In this document: one piece after another, positions 1-6,501 of the stretch | How positions within the stretch are numbered: position 1 is the first letter of the stretch | Layout: every line of letters begins with the position of its first letter | Origin: an uncultured Chlamydiae bacterium | Lineage (GTDB): Bacteria; Chlamydiota; Chlamydiia; Chlamydiales; Rhabdochlamydiaceae | NCBI GenBank assembly: GCA_945957075.1 | Contig: CAMFJP010000062.1 | Location: 1-7,759, forward strand | Length of the DNA: 7,759 nucleotides | Direction of reading: 5' to 3' | Made by a program: the position numbers and the translations under genes | Notes under the pieces: generated by a model | What the model saw: the letters and a program-made list of their open reading frames with translations, nothing else | The model's database searches: none | What the model was told of the DNA's origin: nothing

Positions 1-447
1 ATTCAGCTGCTGCATAGCTGGAACCCCAGCTCCCAAAGAAATCCCTGCCCCCGTATACCACAAGGCATGCTTTTGACGTAAAATATCTTTCAGATCCTGA
101 AGGGTAATCAAAGAAAAAACGGGCTCATCCATTGCACGCTGTGTATACAATAGATATTCGCCAACGGGTGGAGACCTATCACACGTTCCATAATGACTGA
201 TAAAATCTCCAAACTGCGCTTCGAAATAAATATGCGTGTGTGTCGATACAAAACGAAAATGCCCATCAAGGCACACCCAACTAGCGTCTAAAAAGCGATG
301 GGTCAGTCCCTCGGACACCTCTTCTGGCGATAGAATATGCGGAGGGGCAAATAACTGCTCTCCACACCCCCCAGGCGATCTAAAGCTCACCTCTTCAGAA
401 AAAAGAACATTCCATACCAAAATGAGAAAAAAACAGACGCGCCGCAT
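1..447 (-). CDS. Sir2-like (sirtuin-type) NAD-binding protein with signal peptide, partial (3' end outside window)
   Basis: The minus strand is open from an ATG at 447 to the window edge (149 codons). AGAGG lies 7 nt before this ATG (455-459), which supports the start. Residues 1-18 look like a signal peptide: MRR, then a hydrophobic run (VCFFLILVWNVLF), then FSEE. Residues 19-118 match nothing I recognise; they contain several Cys. Residues 119-149 read DLKDILRQK, then YTGAGISLGAGVP at 131-143. That pattern (helix, short strand, GAG-I-S-x-x-x-G-V/I-P) is the NAD-binding start of Sir2/sirtuin and SIR2-like domains. Sirtuins use NAD+ to remove acyl groups from lysines, while SIR2-like domains of defence proteins cleave NAD+; the catalytic His and any zinc Cys would lie beyond the edge, so activity cannot be judged. 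Sirtuins normally begin with this motif near residue 10-20 and are cytosolic, so the 130-residue exported extension is odd. The Sir2-type call is fairly sure; the function is open. Confidence 0.7.
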   Translation of the reverse strand, partial: MRRVCFFLILVWNVLFSEEVSFRSPGGCGEQLFAPPHILSPEEVSEGLTHRFLDASWVCLDGHFRFVSTHTHIYFEAQFGDFISHYGTCDRSPPVGEYLLYTQRAMDEPVFSLITLQDLKDILRQKHALWYTGAGISLGAGVPAMQQLN

Positions 448-454
448 ATCATTA

Positions 455-459
455 CCTCT
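455..459 (-). promoter_or_regulatory. Ribosome binding site of the Sir2-like gene
   Basis: Read on the minus strand this is AGAGG, 7 nt before the ATG at 447. It is the best Shine-Dalgarno match near this start and rules in favour of it over the out-of-frame ATG at 452. Confidence 0.6.
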
Positions 460-497
460 GAGTCGTTTTCAGCACGTAATGATACAGGATATTAGAT

Positions 498-544
498 AAA
501 AAAAACCTCCCAAAAGCCGATGTTATACATCGTCTAAAGGGAGG
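498..544 (-). terminator. Intrinsic terminator (or attenuator) between the promoter at 758-786 and the Sir2-like gene
   Basis: On the minus strand CCTCCC (544-539) pairs with GGGAGG (511-506). Inside are three U-U mismatches, an AG/CU pair of bases and a second perfect stem CGATG/CATCG around the loop TATAA. The stem is followed at once by eight T (505-498). This is a clear Rho-independent terminator in the minus direction. It lies 51 nt before the Sir2-like start codon. I see no good promoter between the two, so read-through may control that gene. Confidence 0.75.
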
Positions 545-751
545 GGAGAAGACGCGCTTTTTTTCTTAGGCTGATGAAAGGATAAAGAGTCCATGACACT
601 TAAACTTTATCCTTTCTCCTCTGCAAGAGGGCTTGGTACCCTAAGAATTCAAAGCTTAACGCCCTAAGCTAGTTCAAAAAAGATACATGCTACAAGAGCA
701 CATCCTTTCCAAAAACTAGAGAGATTAAAGCTAAGAAAAGAACATCTTCTT
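498..751 (-). ncRNA. Candidate structured small RNA or attenuating leader (about 250 nt), no family recognised
   Basis: This stretch fills most of the 354-bp gap between the GT10 and Sir2-like genes. A promoter (758-786) sits just upstream and a terminator closes it. Between them the minus strand holds several local stems. GAAAGGATAAAG (616-605) pairs perfectly with CTTTATCCTTTC (587-576) around a 17-nt loop. CCTCT/AGAGG (630-626 with 622-618) forms a tight hairpin. CTTAGG (645-640) pairs with CCTAAG (570-565) and encloses both hairpins as a junction. Further upstream GCTTA/TAAGC forms another small stem (about 655-670), and AAAGAA/TTCTTT could form one near the 5' end. I looked for hallmarks of tmRNA, RNase P RNA, SRP RNA and common riboswitches and found none. 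It may be a free-standing small RNA or the leader of the Sir2-like gene. Promoter, fold and terminator are visible; that they form one transcript is inference. Confidence 0.5.
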
Positions 752-757
752 TCCTTT

Positions 758-786
758 AATATACTAATTAAATTTTAATTTGTAAA
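758..786 (-). promoter_or_regulatory. Sigma-70-type promoter, minus strand
   Basis: On the minus strand TTTACA (786-781) and TATATT (763-758) are separated by exactly 17 bp of AT-rich DNA. Transcription would begin near 751. It starts just after the GT10 stop codon, so it drives the folded RNA and, past the terminator, the Sir2-like gene rather than GT10. Confidence 0.6.
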
Positions 787-801
787 TAGTTTTGATTTAA
801 A

Positions 802-1800
802 TTACTTTTTTATCTTTTCAATCAAATGAATCTCTCGAATAATTTCTTCAGCGAAATGCTCTACAGAAAACAACTTCGCCTCCTCACTGGCAAAAAAATC
901 ACGAATCGCCTTTAAGTACCCAGCATGCGTACTTTCATCCATACGCTCCAAAAACGTATAGAGCTCCTTGTTTGAAGAAAAAGAGCGCCTGTCCACAAAG
1001 CAAGTAGCTGGTACATAATCGGTAATATCCACAGCGCCAAGATAAACGGGGACGCAACCTGACACCATTACATCAAATATTTTTTCAGTAATATACCCTC
1101 TTTGACTATGCATATTTTCATAGCAAAACCCAAACTTATAATGCTTTAGCGTCTCCCATTTACTAGATACGCACCCCTTCCACGACAAAAACCCATCCCA
1201 TCCAGGCCCGTACAGATCTAAAGCAGAAGGATTTACTTTTTCAAAAAACTTTATCAAATCTAAACGCCCTGCATACAAAGATTGCGCATGCACAGAGTTT
1301 TTGTTGCCTGCGATCAGAGCCGCAAGTTTTTTCTCTTTAAAAGGAATCTCACTTTCAATCATAGATAAACGCGGCTGAGGATAGTGAAACTTAAAATAAC
1401 GCACATTATCCACAACATCCTGCCATAAAACAAAAACCTTCCCAAAAGCATAGGTATAAGAGGGGTTGTAAACCTTAGGACTTACAACCGGTGGCTCAAA
1501 AGAAAAAAGCAAAGACTGCTCTCTTGGGAAACGCCCGAGCTCTCGCAAAAGAGCGTGGTCCATACGACCAAACGAAATAATGGCAATAGGGTCTTCAATA
1601 TTTACACCATCTGAAGAAAAAAACACCTCATACCCCTCAGACTCAAGAGCTGCTTTCAAATGAATAAAAGGCGCACTACCAAAGCCCGTTCCTGGAAACG
1701 CCGTCAACTGCTCCATAGAAAGACCCTTACAAGGAATCAAATACACGCGACTAGCATACACACACAGATTCACAAGCAAACACAAAAGCACCCTCTTCAT
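802..1800 (-). CDS. GT10-family (fucosyltransferase-like) glycosyltransferase with signal peptide
   Basis: The 332-residue protein matches glycosyltransferase family 10, whose members usually transfer fucose from GDP-fucose to a sugar chain. Visible marks, numbered from the start at 1800, are: FEPPVVSP at 101-108, equal to the acceptor-side 'WEPP' segment of GT10 with its likely base Glu102; an Arg near 179 (AGRLDLIKFF); and the donor-binding block FCYENMHSQRGYITEK at about 225-240, with Glu239 and Lys240, followed by SGCVPVYLG. The last 60 residues are helical and charged. I prefer the ATG at 1800 because AGGTG stands 5 nt before it and the protein then begins MKRVLLCLLVNLCVYA, a good signal peptide. 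The ATG at 1827 would put nine extra residues ahead of that signal. A GT10 enzyme sent out of the cytoplasm is unusual, since GDP-sugars are cytosolic. The exact sugar is unknown. It is transcribed divergently from the M48 gene. Confidence 0.8.
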   Translation of the reverse strand: MKRVLLCLLVNLCVYASRVYLIPCKGLSMEQLTAFPGTGFGSAPFIHLKAALESEGYEVFFSSDGVNIEDPIAIISFGRMDHALLRELGRFPREQSLLFSFEPPVVSPKVYNPSYTYAFGKVFVLWQDVVDNVRYFKFHYPQPRLSMIESEIPFKEKKLAALIAGNKNSVHAQSLYAGRLDLIKFFEKVNPSALDLYGPGWDGFLSWKGCVSSKWETLKHYKFGFCYENMHSQRGYITEKIFDVMVSGCVPVYLGAVDITDYVPATCFVDRRSFSSNKELYTFLERMDESTHAGYLKAIRDFFASEEAKLFSVEHFAEEIIREIHLIEKIKK

Positions 1801-1805
1801 CACTA

Positions 1806-1810
1806 CACCT
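1806..1810 (-). promoter_or_regulatory. Ribosome binding site deciding the GT10 start
   Basis: The minus strand reads AGGTG with five nt (TAGTG) before the ATG at 1800. No comparable site precedes the ATG at 1827, so the shorter protein with an N-terminal signal peptide is the better model. Confidence 0.5.
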
Positions 1811-1859
1811 ATTTTTTTAGCAGACATGTTGCGTAAAAGATCCCATGACAGCCTCTAAA

Positions 1860-1888
1860 TTACAAGATTTTTTTTCATCAAATTGATA
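1860..1888 (+). promoter_or_regulatory. Possible weak promoter for the M48-smpB-dnaN-lgt operon
   Basis: TTACAA (1860-1865) and TTGATA (1883-1888) are 17 bp apart. A start of transcription near 1895 would leave almost no leader before the ATG at 1901, which fits the lack of a Shine-Dalgarno sequence there. Both boxes are poor matches, and the 100-bp divergent spacer offers nothing clearly better on either strand. Confidence 0.22.
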
Positions 1889-1900
1889 TACATTCTTTAC

Positions 1901-3433
1901 ATGTTAAAATGGGTGTGGATCTTATCGATTTGCCTTGTAGGCTGCACACGAAATCCCGTAACTGGGAAAACAGAATGGCAGCTTGTCTCCGAATCCCAAG
2001 AAATTTCCCTTGGTGAAGAAAATTACCACTTTATGCAACAGGCTCAAGGAGGAGATTACGTTACAGATCCCACACTACAGCGCTATATTGCAAACGTGGG
2101 CTCAAAACTTGCAGCTGTTTCCGATCGCCCTCACTTGCCTTACGAATTTGTAATTTTAAATAATTCCATTCCTAATGCATGGGCCCTTCCTGGAGGTAAA
2201 ATTGCAATTAATCGAGGGCTACTTATTGAGCTGCATAGCGAAGCAGAGCTTGCGGCTGTACTTGCTCATGAAATCGTCCACAGTGCAGCACGCCATGGTG
2301 CAAAAGCTATTGAACGCGGGGTCCTTATGGAAGCTGGCCTTCTTGGACTCGAACAGCTTTTAAAAGACCACTCCTACGGATCACTGCTTCTGGACACATC
2401 AACCATAGGCAGCGCACTCATTGGCCTAAGATATAGCAGGGAAGCGGAACTTGAAGCTGATTGCTATGGAATCAAATATATGGTTCTTGCAGGCTATGAC
2501 CCCTCTGCCGCCATTTCCTTGCAAAAAACATTTCTAAAACTAAGCGAAGGGGCTACGCACTCGCCCTTTGACGTATGGTTTTCAACACACCCCCCCTCCG
2601 AAGACAGAGTGCTTGCCAATGAGGCCACAAGCGCCACATACCCCCCAGGAGGCTTCCTGGGCATTCAAGAGTATGCAGAGGCCACAGAGCGCTTACATCA
2701 AGATATCCCAGCCTACGAAAAATTAGATAAAGGATGGAATGCTCTAGATAATGGCAACCCCTATAAAGCAGAACGTTTGGCCATAGAAGCCATTGCGATA
2801 GAACCAAATGAAGCTCTTTTCTACGACTTGCAAGGACGCGCACAAAAAACGCTCAAAAAAAAAGAGGAAGCCCTTCTCTCTTTTGACCGTGCCATCGAGC
2901 TTAACCCCACCTACTTTGATTTCTATTTACAAAGAGGTCTACTAGAAAAAGAGGATAAAGCCTACGTCCTTGCTAAATTAGATCTAGAAAAAAGCATCTC
3001 TCTTCTTCCTTCAGCAGAAGCCTACTATGCACTGGGTGAAATCGCACAAGCAGAAGGCAGATCTCAGGATGCTTTAAAGTATTTTCAGATCGCCTCTAAA
3101 GCCCCCTCTTCCGCAGGAAACAGGGCCAAAAATGCCTACACTGCAATAGATCTCCCGCTGCACCCAAATCAGTATATCACCACACATTCGAGCTGGAATG
3201 CTAAAAAACAGATGCGTCTACACATGACAAATCAAAGCCCCTGCTATGTGCACGTTCTGGAAATAGAAGTAACGTTTTTAGACGCAAAAAAACAAGGCAT
3301 AGGAAAAAAAATAATAGACACATCGGAGACTATCCCCCCTTATGGGACAGTGGATCTCTCTAGCAACCTACATGCACCCAAAAACACAGCCTATGTACAG
3401 GCGCATATCCTACGCGTGCGTATTATCTCTTAG
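1901..3433 (+). CDS. M48-family (BepA-like) zinc metalloprotease lipoprotein with TPR repeats
   Basis: This 510-residue protein is a periplasmic zinc protease of the BepA/YfgC type, which in E. coli helps assemble or degrade outer-membrane proteins. Numbering is from the ATG at 1901. Residues 1-15 are a lipoprotein signal peptide ending in LVGC, with Cys15 as the lipidated residue. The protease domain shows IPNAWALPGGKIAINRG (about 90-106), the zinc site HEIVH at 123-127, the third ligand Glu183 in SREAELEAD, and His230 in STHPPSEDR, equal to the 'His switch' that covers the zinc in BepA. TPR-like helix pairs run from about 277 to 400 (EALLSFDRAIELNP is typical). Residues 424-510 look like a beta-sandwich domain that E. 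coli BepA lacks. A TTG at 1883 would add six residues and is less likely. BepA is about 490 residues and is not itself a lipoprotein. The gene heads the operon, 18 nt before smpB, and its lipidation would depend on lgt downstream. Confidence 0.87.
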   Translation: MLKWVWILSICLVGCTRNPVTGKTEWQLVSESQEISLGEENYHFMQQAQGGDYVTDPTLQRYIANVGSKLAAVSDRPHLPYEFVILNNSIPNAWALPGGKIAINRGLLIELHSEAELAAVLAHEIVHSAARHGAKAIERGVLMEAGLLGLEQLLKDHSYGSLLLDTSTIGSALIGLRYSREAELEADCYGIKYMVLAGYDPSAAISLQKTFLKLSEGATHSPFDVWFSTHPPSEDRVLANEATSATYPPGGFLGIQEYAEATERLHQDIPAYEKLDKGWNALDNGNPYKAERLAIEAIAIEPNEALFYDLQGRAQKTLKKKEEALLSFDRAIELNPTYFDFYLQRGLLEKEDKAYVLAKLDLEKSISLLPSAEAYYALGEIAQAEGRSQDALKYFQIASKAPSSAGNRAKNAYTAIDLPLHPNQYITTHSSWNAKKQMRLHMTNQSPCYVHVLEIEVTFLDAKKQGIGKKIIDTSETIPPYGTVDLSSNLHAPKNTAYVQAHILRVRIIS

Positions 3434-3451
3434 TAATGTAGTATATGGCCT

Positions 3452-3904
3452 ATGTCAAAAGAAAATGAACTTGTATCCAATCGAAAGGCGCTTCACGACT
3501 ACCTGATTTTAGAAACGTTTGAAGCAGGCTTAATTCTTTTAGGAACAGAGATTAAATCCCTACGTAACCACGGCGGCAACCTGCAAGATGCCTATATCCT
3601 CATTAGCCACGGTAAAGCAATTTTGAAAAATGCCTCCATTGCCCCCTACCGGATGGGAAACATCTACAACCATGAAGAAAAAAGAGACAGGCAGCTACTC
3701 CTACATAAAAAAGAAATTACAAAATTGCACACCTTTTCTCAAGAAAAGGGGCTCACACTGATCCCTCTCTCTATCTATTTAAGCCACGGCTATGCTAAAG
3801 TCAGAGTGGGCGTGGCCCGAGGTAAAAAAACTTATGATAAGCGCGCTGCCCTCAAAGAGCGCGAACACAAAAGAATAATAGAGCGAGCAACTAAAGAGCT
3901 ATGA
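3452..3904 (+). CDS. smpB: SsrA-binding protein SmpB
   Basis: SmpB binds tmRNA (SsrA) and carries it into stalled ribosomes for trans-translation, which rescues the ribosome and tags the unfinished protein. The 150-residue length is normal for the family. The hallmark N-terminal stretch [17 protein letters not shown] (about 10-26) is followed by [10 protein letters not shown] (29-38), [13 protein letters not shown] (63-75) and the LLLHKKEI helix (82-89). The C-terminal tail, which reads the decoding centre, starts at [15 protein letters not shown] (124-138) and is complete. The start has no strong Shine-Dalgarno sequence; it lies 18 nt after the M48 stop. The TGA stop overlaps the dnaN ATG as ATGA, a sign of translational coupling. 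No tmRNA gene is visible in the window. Confidence 0.97.
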   Translation: MSKENELVSNRKALHDYLILETFEAGLILLGTEIKSLRNHGGNLQDAYILISHGKAILKNASIAPYRMGNIYNHEEKRDRQLLLHKKEITKLHTFSQEKGLTLIPLSIYLSHGYAKVRVGVARGKKTYDKRAALKEREHKRIIERATKEL

Positions 3905-4995
3905 AAGTCATCGTTTCAAGACAAGAGCTTGTGACCCTACTCGGCAAAATCCAAAATATTGTTCCAGCGCGCCCCTCTCTTCCGGTTGTTGCCAATGTAC
4001 TCATAGAAGCTGTGCACGATCAGCTTGTGTTTACAGTAACAGATCTTACAGTGAGCGCAAAAGCCTACGTCGAAGCCAAAGTCCTTGCAGAGGGAGCTGT
4101 TGCCCTGCCTGCAAAACGGCTATTCCAGTTAATTCGAGAGCTCACAAGTCCCCAAATTGAAATTGATTGCGCCTCCTCTGAAGTTGCCCATCTGCATGCA
4201 GGCTCTTCCCACTTCCGCATTCAAGGAATGTCTAAAGAGGGCTTCCCAGAAGTTGCGATGCTACGCACAGAGCCCACATTTTCCATCGGCGCAGAGGATC
4301 TAAGAGAACTCCTATCACGCGCAATTTTTGCAGCAGCCAGGGAAGATGAACGCCACATTCTCAACGGCGTTTTTATGCACTGCAGCCACGATGTTGTACT
4401 GTGTACAGCAACAGATAGTAAACGCTTAGCCCAGACACGCATTTCCATCCCAGGCGCTGACATGCAAGAGGGAAACTATTTAATTCCCCTTAAAACCGTA
4501 GACGAAATGATTCGCATTCTTGAAGGCGATAAAGCATTTGTTTATCTTATGCCAGACCGCATCGGCTTAGAAATTGGCCCCTTTATTCTTATTTCCAAGC
4601 TGCTTGCTGGCCCCTATCCCGATGTTGCAGATATCATCCCAGATTCTAAAGGCTCCCCCATTCCACTACATAAAGAGGAGCTTACCTCGCTGCTAAGACA
4701 GGTCTCTCTTTTTGCTTCAGAAGAGGGCAAGTCTGCACGCTTTAGCTTTACACCCGGCATGCTACAGCTTAACGCGATGAATGGCGAGGTTGGCGAAGGC
4801 AAAGTCCATATGCCCATTCATTACGCCGGCCCACCCTTAGATATCGCCTTTAACCCCCTCTATTTTCTCGATATCATACGCCATATTCTAAGCGAGCTAC
4901 TCTATTTCGAAGCGACAGATTCCTACAGCCCAGGCCTCATCACCGATTCCACCTCAGCACGCTTTGTCCTTATGCCCATGCGTCTAGACAAATAA
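3901..4995 (+). CDS. dnaN: DNA polymerase III beta subunit (sliding clamp)
   Basis: DnaN forms the dimeric ring that holds DNA polymerase III on its template and docks many repair and replication proteins. The protein has 364 residues, close to the 366 of E. coli, in three clamp domains of about 120 residues each. Signature stretches include [18 protein letters not shown] (20-37), TATDSKRLA (169-177), [10 protein letters not shown] (233-242) and the C-terminal MPMRL (358-362) that lines the protein-docking cleft. Two further residues (DK) extend beyond the usual C-terminal Leu. The start overlaps the smpB stop by 4 nt. It is not followed by recF here, unlike many bacteria where dnaN sits between dnaA and recF; grouping with smpB is what I recall from Chlamydia. 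Confidence 0.97.
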   Translation: MKVIVSRQELVTLLGKIQNIVPARPSLPVVANVLIEAVHDQLVFTVTDLTVSAKAYVEAKVLAEGAVALPAKRLFQLIRELTSPQIEIDCASSEVAHLHAGSSHFRIQGMSKEGFPEVAMLRTEPTFSIGAEDLRELLSRAIFAAAREDERHILNGVFMHCSHDVVLCTATDSKRLAQTRISIPGADMQEGNYLIPLKTVDEMIRILEGDKAFVYLMPDRIGLEIGPFILISKLLAGPYPDVADIIPDSKGSPIPLHKEELTSLLRQVSLFASEEGKSARFSFTPGMLQLNAMNGEVGEGKVHMPIHYAGPPLDIAFNPLYFLDIIRHILSELLYFEATDSYSPGLITDSTSARFVLMPMRLDK

Positions 4996-5014
4996 TCCAA
5001 ATAGAGAAACCTTT

Positions 5015-5470
5015 ATGAAACAAAAAACTCTTATTTTCATTTCAGGATGTATTTGGGCTGCTGCAGGCGCCCTTCTGCTCTATAAAGGAATCCAATGCAT
5101 CAAAGGGTGTCTCGATCTTTTATACACCCCATCGCCTCTTCTTAAAGGGCTATATCATTACGCCTCTGGCAAGGAAAACGCCCTTCTTCTTTTGATTATC
5201 GCGGGCCTATTTTTGGGACTAATCAAAGGAAGGATCATCCTTGCAAAAAGCGCCACACGCATTACAAAAAGCATTCTTGCACAAGCAGAGCCCATTCCTC
5301 TCCGCCGTTTATACCCTCTTCGCTACTACCTAATCATTGCCCTTATGATCGGCATGGGCCTGTGCGCAAGGCTACTCCCCTTAGACATACGCGCCCTCAT
5401 CGATGTAACCATCGGCTCTGCGCTCATTCAAGGAGCCCGCACCTATTTTCGCCTTCTACCATGCACGTAG
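5015..5470 (+). CDS. Small inner-membrane protein of unknown function
   Basis: I do not recognise a named family. The 151-residue protein has hydrophobic segments at about 5-28 (TLIFISGCIWAAAGALLLY), 54-71 (ENALLLLIIAGLFLGLIK) and 103-118 (RYYLIIALMIGMGLCA). A weaker fourth lies at 127-142. A basic stretch (KGRIILAKSATRITKS, 71-86) lies between the second and third, followed by PLRRLYPLRYY. The C-terminal part, IDVTIGSALIQGARTYFR, has the look of a conserved motif of small bacterial membrane proteins, but I cannot name one. It starts 19 nt after dnaN, with only a weak AGAG upstream, and its end overlaps the lgt start by 10 nt. Its place just before lgt suggests a link to the envelope, no more. 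Confidence 0.8.
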   Translation: MKQKTLIFISGCIWAAAGALLLYKGIQCIKGCLDLLYTPSPLLKGLYHYASGKENALLLLIIAGLFLGLIKGRIILAKSATRITKSILAQAEPIPLRRLYPLRYYLIIALMIGMGLCARLLPLDIRALIDVTIGSALIQGARTYFRLLPCT

Positions 5471-6270
5471 CCCATATTGTTTGGAACCCCTCTCCTGAAG
5501 TTTTTTCCTTCCCCTTACCACTCCTCAACCGCCCTATTTTATGGTATGGGCTTCTATTTGCATGTGGATTTTTTTTCAGCTACAAGGTGCTATGCGTCCT
5601 ATCTCCCAAAGAAATGCGCCCAATGCTAGATCGGCTAGCCTCACATCTTGTCCTAGGAGGAGTTTTAGGCGCTCGCATCGGAGAAATTTTAGGATATCAA
5701 TCCCTTAAACACTATCTCCATAACCCACAAGACATTTTGAAAGTATGGGAGGGGGGACTATCAAGTCATGGCGGCGCAATTGGCATACTCTTTGCCTTAA
5801 CGCTATTTTGCCTACGTTATAAAACATACAACTTTCGCCCTCTTCTCGATCTTCTGGTCCTTGTAGCCCCTCTTGCCGGCTGCTTTATTCGCGTCGGCAA
5901 TTTCATTAATCAAGAAATTCTGGGTATCCCATCTACAGCGCCCTGGGCCATCATCTTTGGAAAACCCCTAGACGGCAGTCTTCCAGTCCCAAGACACCCC
6001 GTGCAGCTCTATGAAGCTATCTTTTACGCCTCTTTATTCTTATTCCTTTTATGGCTCCGCCGCAAGCGACAACTCCACCCAGGAGCCCTTGCTGGCATCG
6101 GCCTCACCCTTCTCTTTTCCTTTCGCTTTCTCATTGAATTCTTAAAAGAAAATATCAGCCTCTACACCCAAGACTCCATGCTCAACATGGGCCAATACCT
6201 TAGTATCCCGTTCATCACCCTCGGGCTCTACTTATACCGTTCTCAAAAAATAAAAAATACAATACTCTGA
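5461..6270 (+). CDS. lgt: Prolipoprotein diacylglyceryl transferase
   Basis: Lgt is the inner-membrane enzyme that moves diacylglycerol from phosphatidylglycerol onto the lipobox Cys of prelipoproteins, the first step of lipoprotein maturation. The 269-residue protein shows the family's marks: PILWYGLLFACGF (25-37) with the conserved Tyr29, GARIGEILGY (70-79), GGLSSHGG (98-105) with the key His103, RVGNFINQEILG (144-155; the Lgt signature with Asn147 and Glu152), PRHPVQLYEA (177-186), FRFLIEFLKE (221-230), and LNMGQYLSIP near the end. About seven hydrophobic segments are expected. I place the start at the ATG at 5461, where the protein aligns with Lgt; an earlier GTG at 5362 would add 33 hydrophilic, His/Arg-rich residues encoded inside the preceding gene. 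No Shine-Dalgarno sequence precedes 5461, so it may rely on coupling with the overlapping upstream gene. A substrate, the M48 lipoprotein, is encoded at the head of the same operon. Confidence 0.95.
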   Translation: MHVAHIVWNPSPEVFSFPLPLLNRPILWYGLLFACGFFFSYKVLCVLSPKEMRPMLDRLASHLVLGGVLGARIGEILGYQSLKHYLHNPQDILKVWEGGLSSHGGAIGILFALTLFCLRYKTYNFRPLLDLLVLVAPLAGCFIRVGNFINQEILGIPSTAPWAIIFGKPLDGSLPVPRHPVQLYEAIFYASLFLFLLWLRRKRQLHPGALAGIGLTLLFSFRFLIEFLKENISLYTQDSMLNMGQYLSIPFITLGLYLYRSQKIKNTIL

Positions 6271-6305
6271 TTTTCACAACCTTACAACAAACAGAAACTT
6301 TCTAT

Positions 6306-6391
6306 TTAGCGCTAACACTCCATAGCAAACTGCTTGCAAAATAGAGGGAAAATTTTAAAATCGGGTAAAATTATCTAAAAATTACCCTCTA
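6306..6391. repeat. Cluster of inverted repeats in the lgt to YopT-like gene spacer
   Basis: TTAGCGCTAA (6306-6315) is a perfect 10-bp palindrome. Further on TAGAGGG (6342-6348) is the exact inverse of CCCTCTA (6385-6391), while GGGTAA (6363-6368) is the inverse of TTACCC (6382-6387). The last two stems share the CCC and exclude each other. There is no T-run after them, so this is a poor intrinsic terminator. It may be an operator, or a weak terminator for the lgt transcript. Confidence 0.4.
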
Positions 6392-6466
6392 AATCTACAA
6401 GACAATTGCAAACAACGCTTTTTATACTAATAACTTGTTTTAATAGATGTTTTTACCGTTTTTGTT

Positions 6467-6472
6467 TATAAT
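6467..6472 (+). promoter_or_regulatory. Promoter -10 box (TATAAT) for the YopT-like gene
   Basis: A perfect TATAAT ends 29 nt before the start codon at 6502, giving a predicted transcript start near 6479. At 17 bp upstream the -35 position reads TAGATG (6444-6449), a poor match, so either an activator or a T-rich spacer may compensate. It marks the YopT-like gene as a transcription unit separate from the lgt operon. Confidence 0.5.
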
Positions 6473-6490
6473 ACAACAGAAATAATAAAC

Positions 6491-6494
6491 AGGT
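6491..6494 (+). promoter_or_regulatory. Ribosome binding site of the YopT-like gene
   Basis: AGGT lies seven nt before the ATG at 6502, and there is no other in-frame start nearby, which fixes the N-terminus. Confidence 0.45.
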
Positions 6495-6501
6495 TTCTAT
6501 T

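Noticed and set aside
236..499. 87-codon plus-strand ORF
   Set aside because: It lies opposite the Sir2-like gene and its terminator, has a composition typical of an antisense shadow (many Ser, Arg and Pro), and no matching start signal.
498..751. Known RNA (tmRNA, RNase P RNA, SRP RNA, riboswitch) in the GT10 to Sir2-like spacer
   Set aside because: I looked for the conserved core sequences of these on both strands and found none, so only an unnamed candidate is reported.
1883..1900. TTG at 1883 as start of the M48 gene
   Set aside because: It adds six residues before a signal peptide that is already complete from the ATG at 1901, and has no Shine-Dalgarno sequence.
2175..2363. 62-codon plus-strand ORF in another frame of the M48 gene
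   Set aside because: It overlaps the HEIVH zinc site of the real frame and shows no motif of its own.
2553..2843. 96-codon minus-strand ORF inside the M48 gene
   Set aside because: The plus-strand frame there encodes clear M48 and TPR motifs; this is a shadow.
4221..4817. Two minus-strand ORFs (4221-4463 and 4614-4817) opposite dnaN
   Set aside because: dnaN is intact across the region with its conserved clamp motifs; both are shadows.
5362..5460. GTG at 5362 as start of lgt
   Set aside because: The 33 extra residues are hydrophilic and His/Arg-rich, unlike any Lgt, and lie inside the preceding gene; Lgt similarity begins at 5461.
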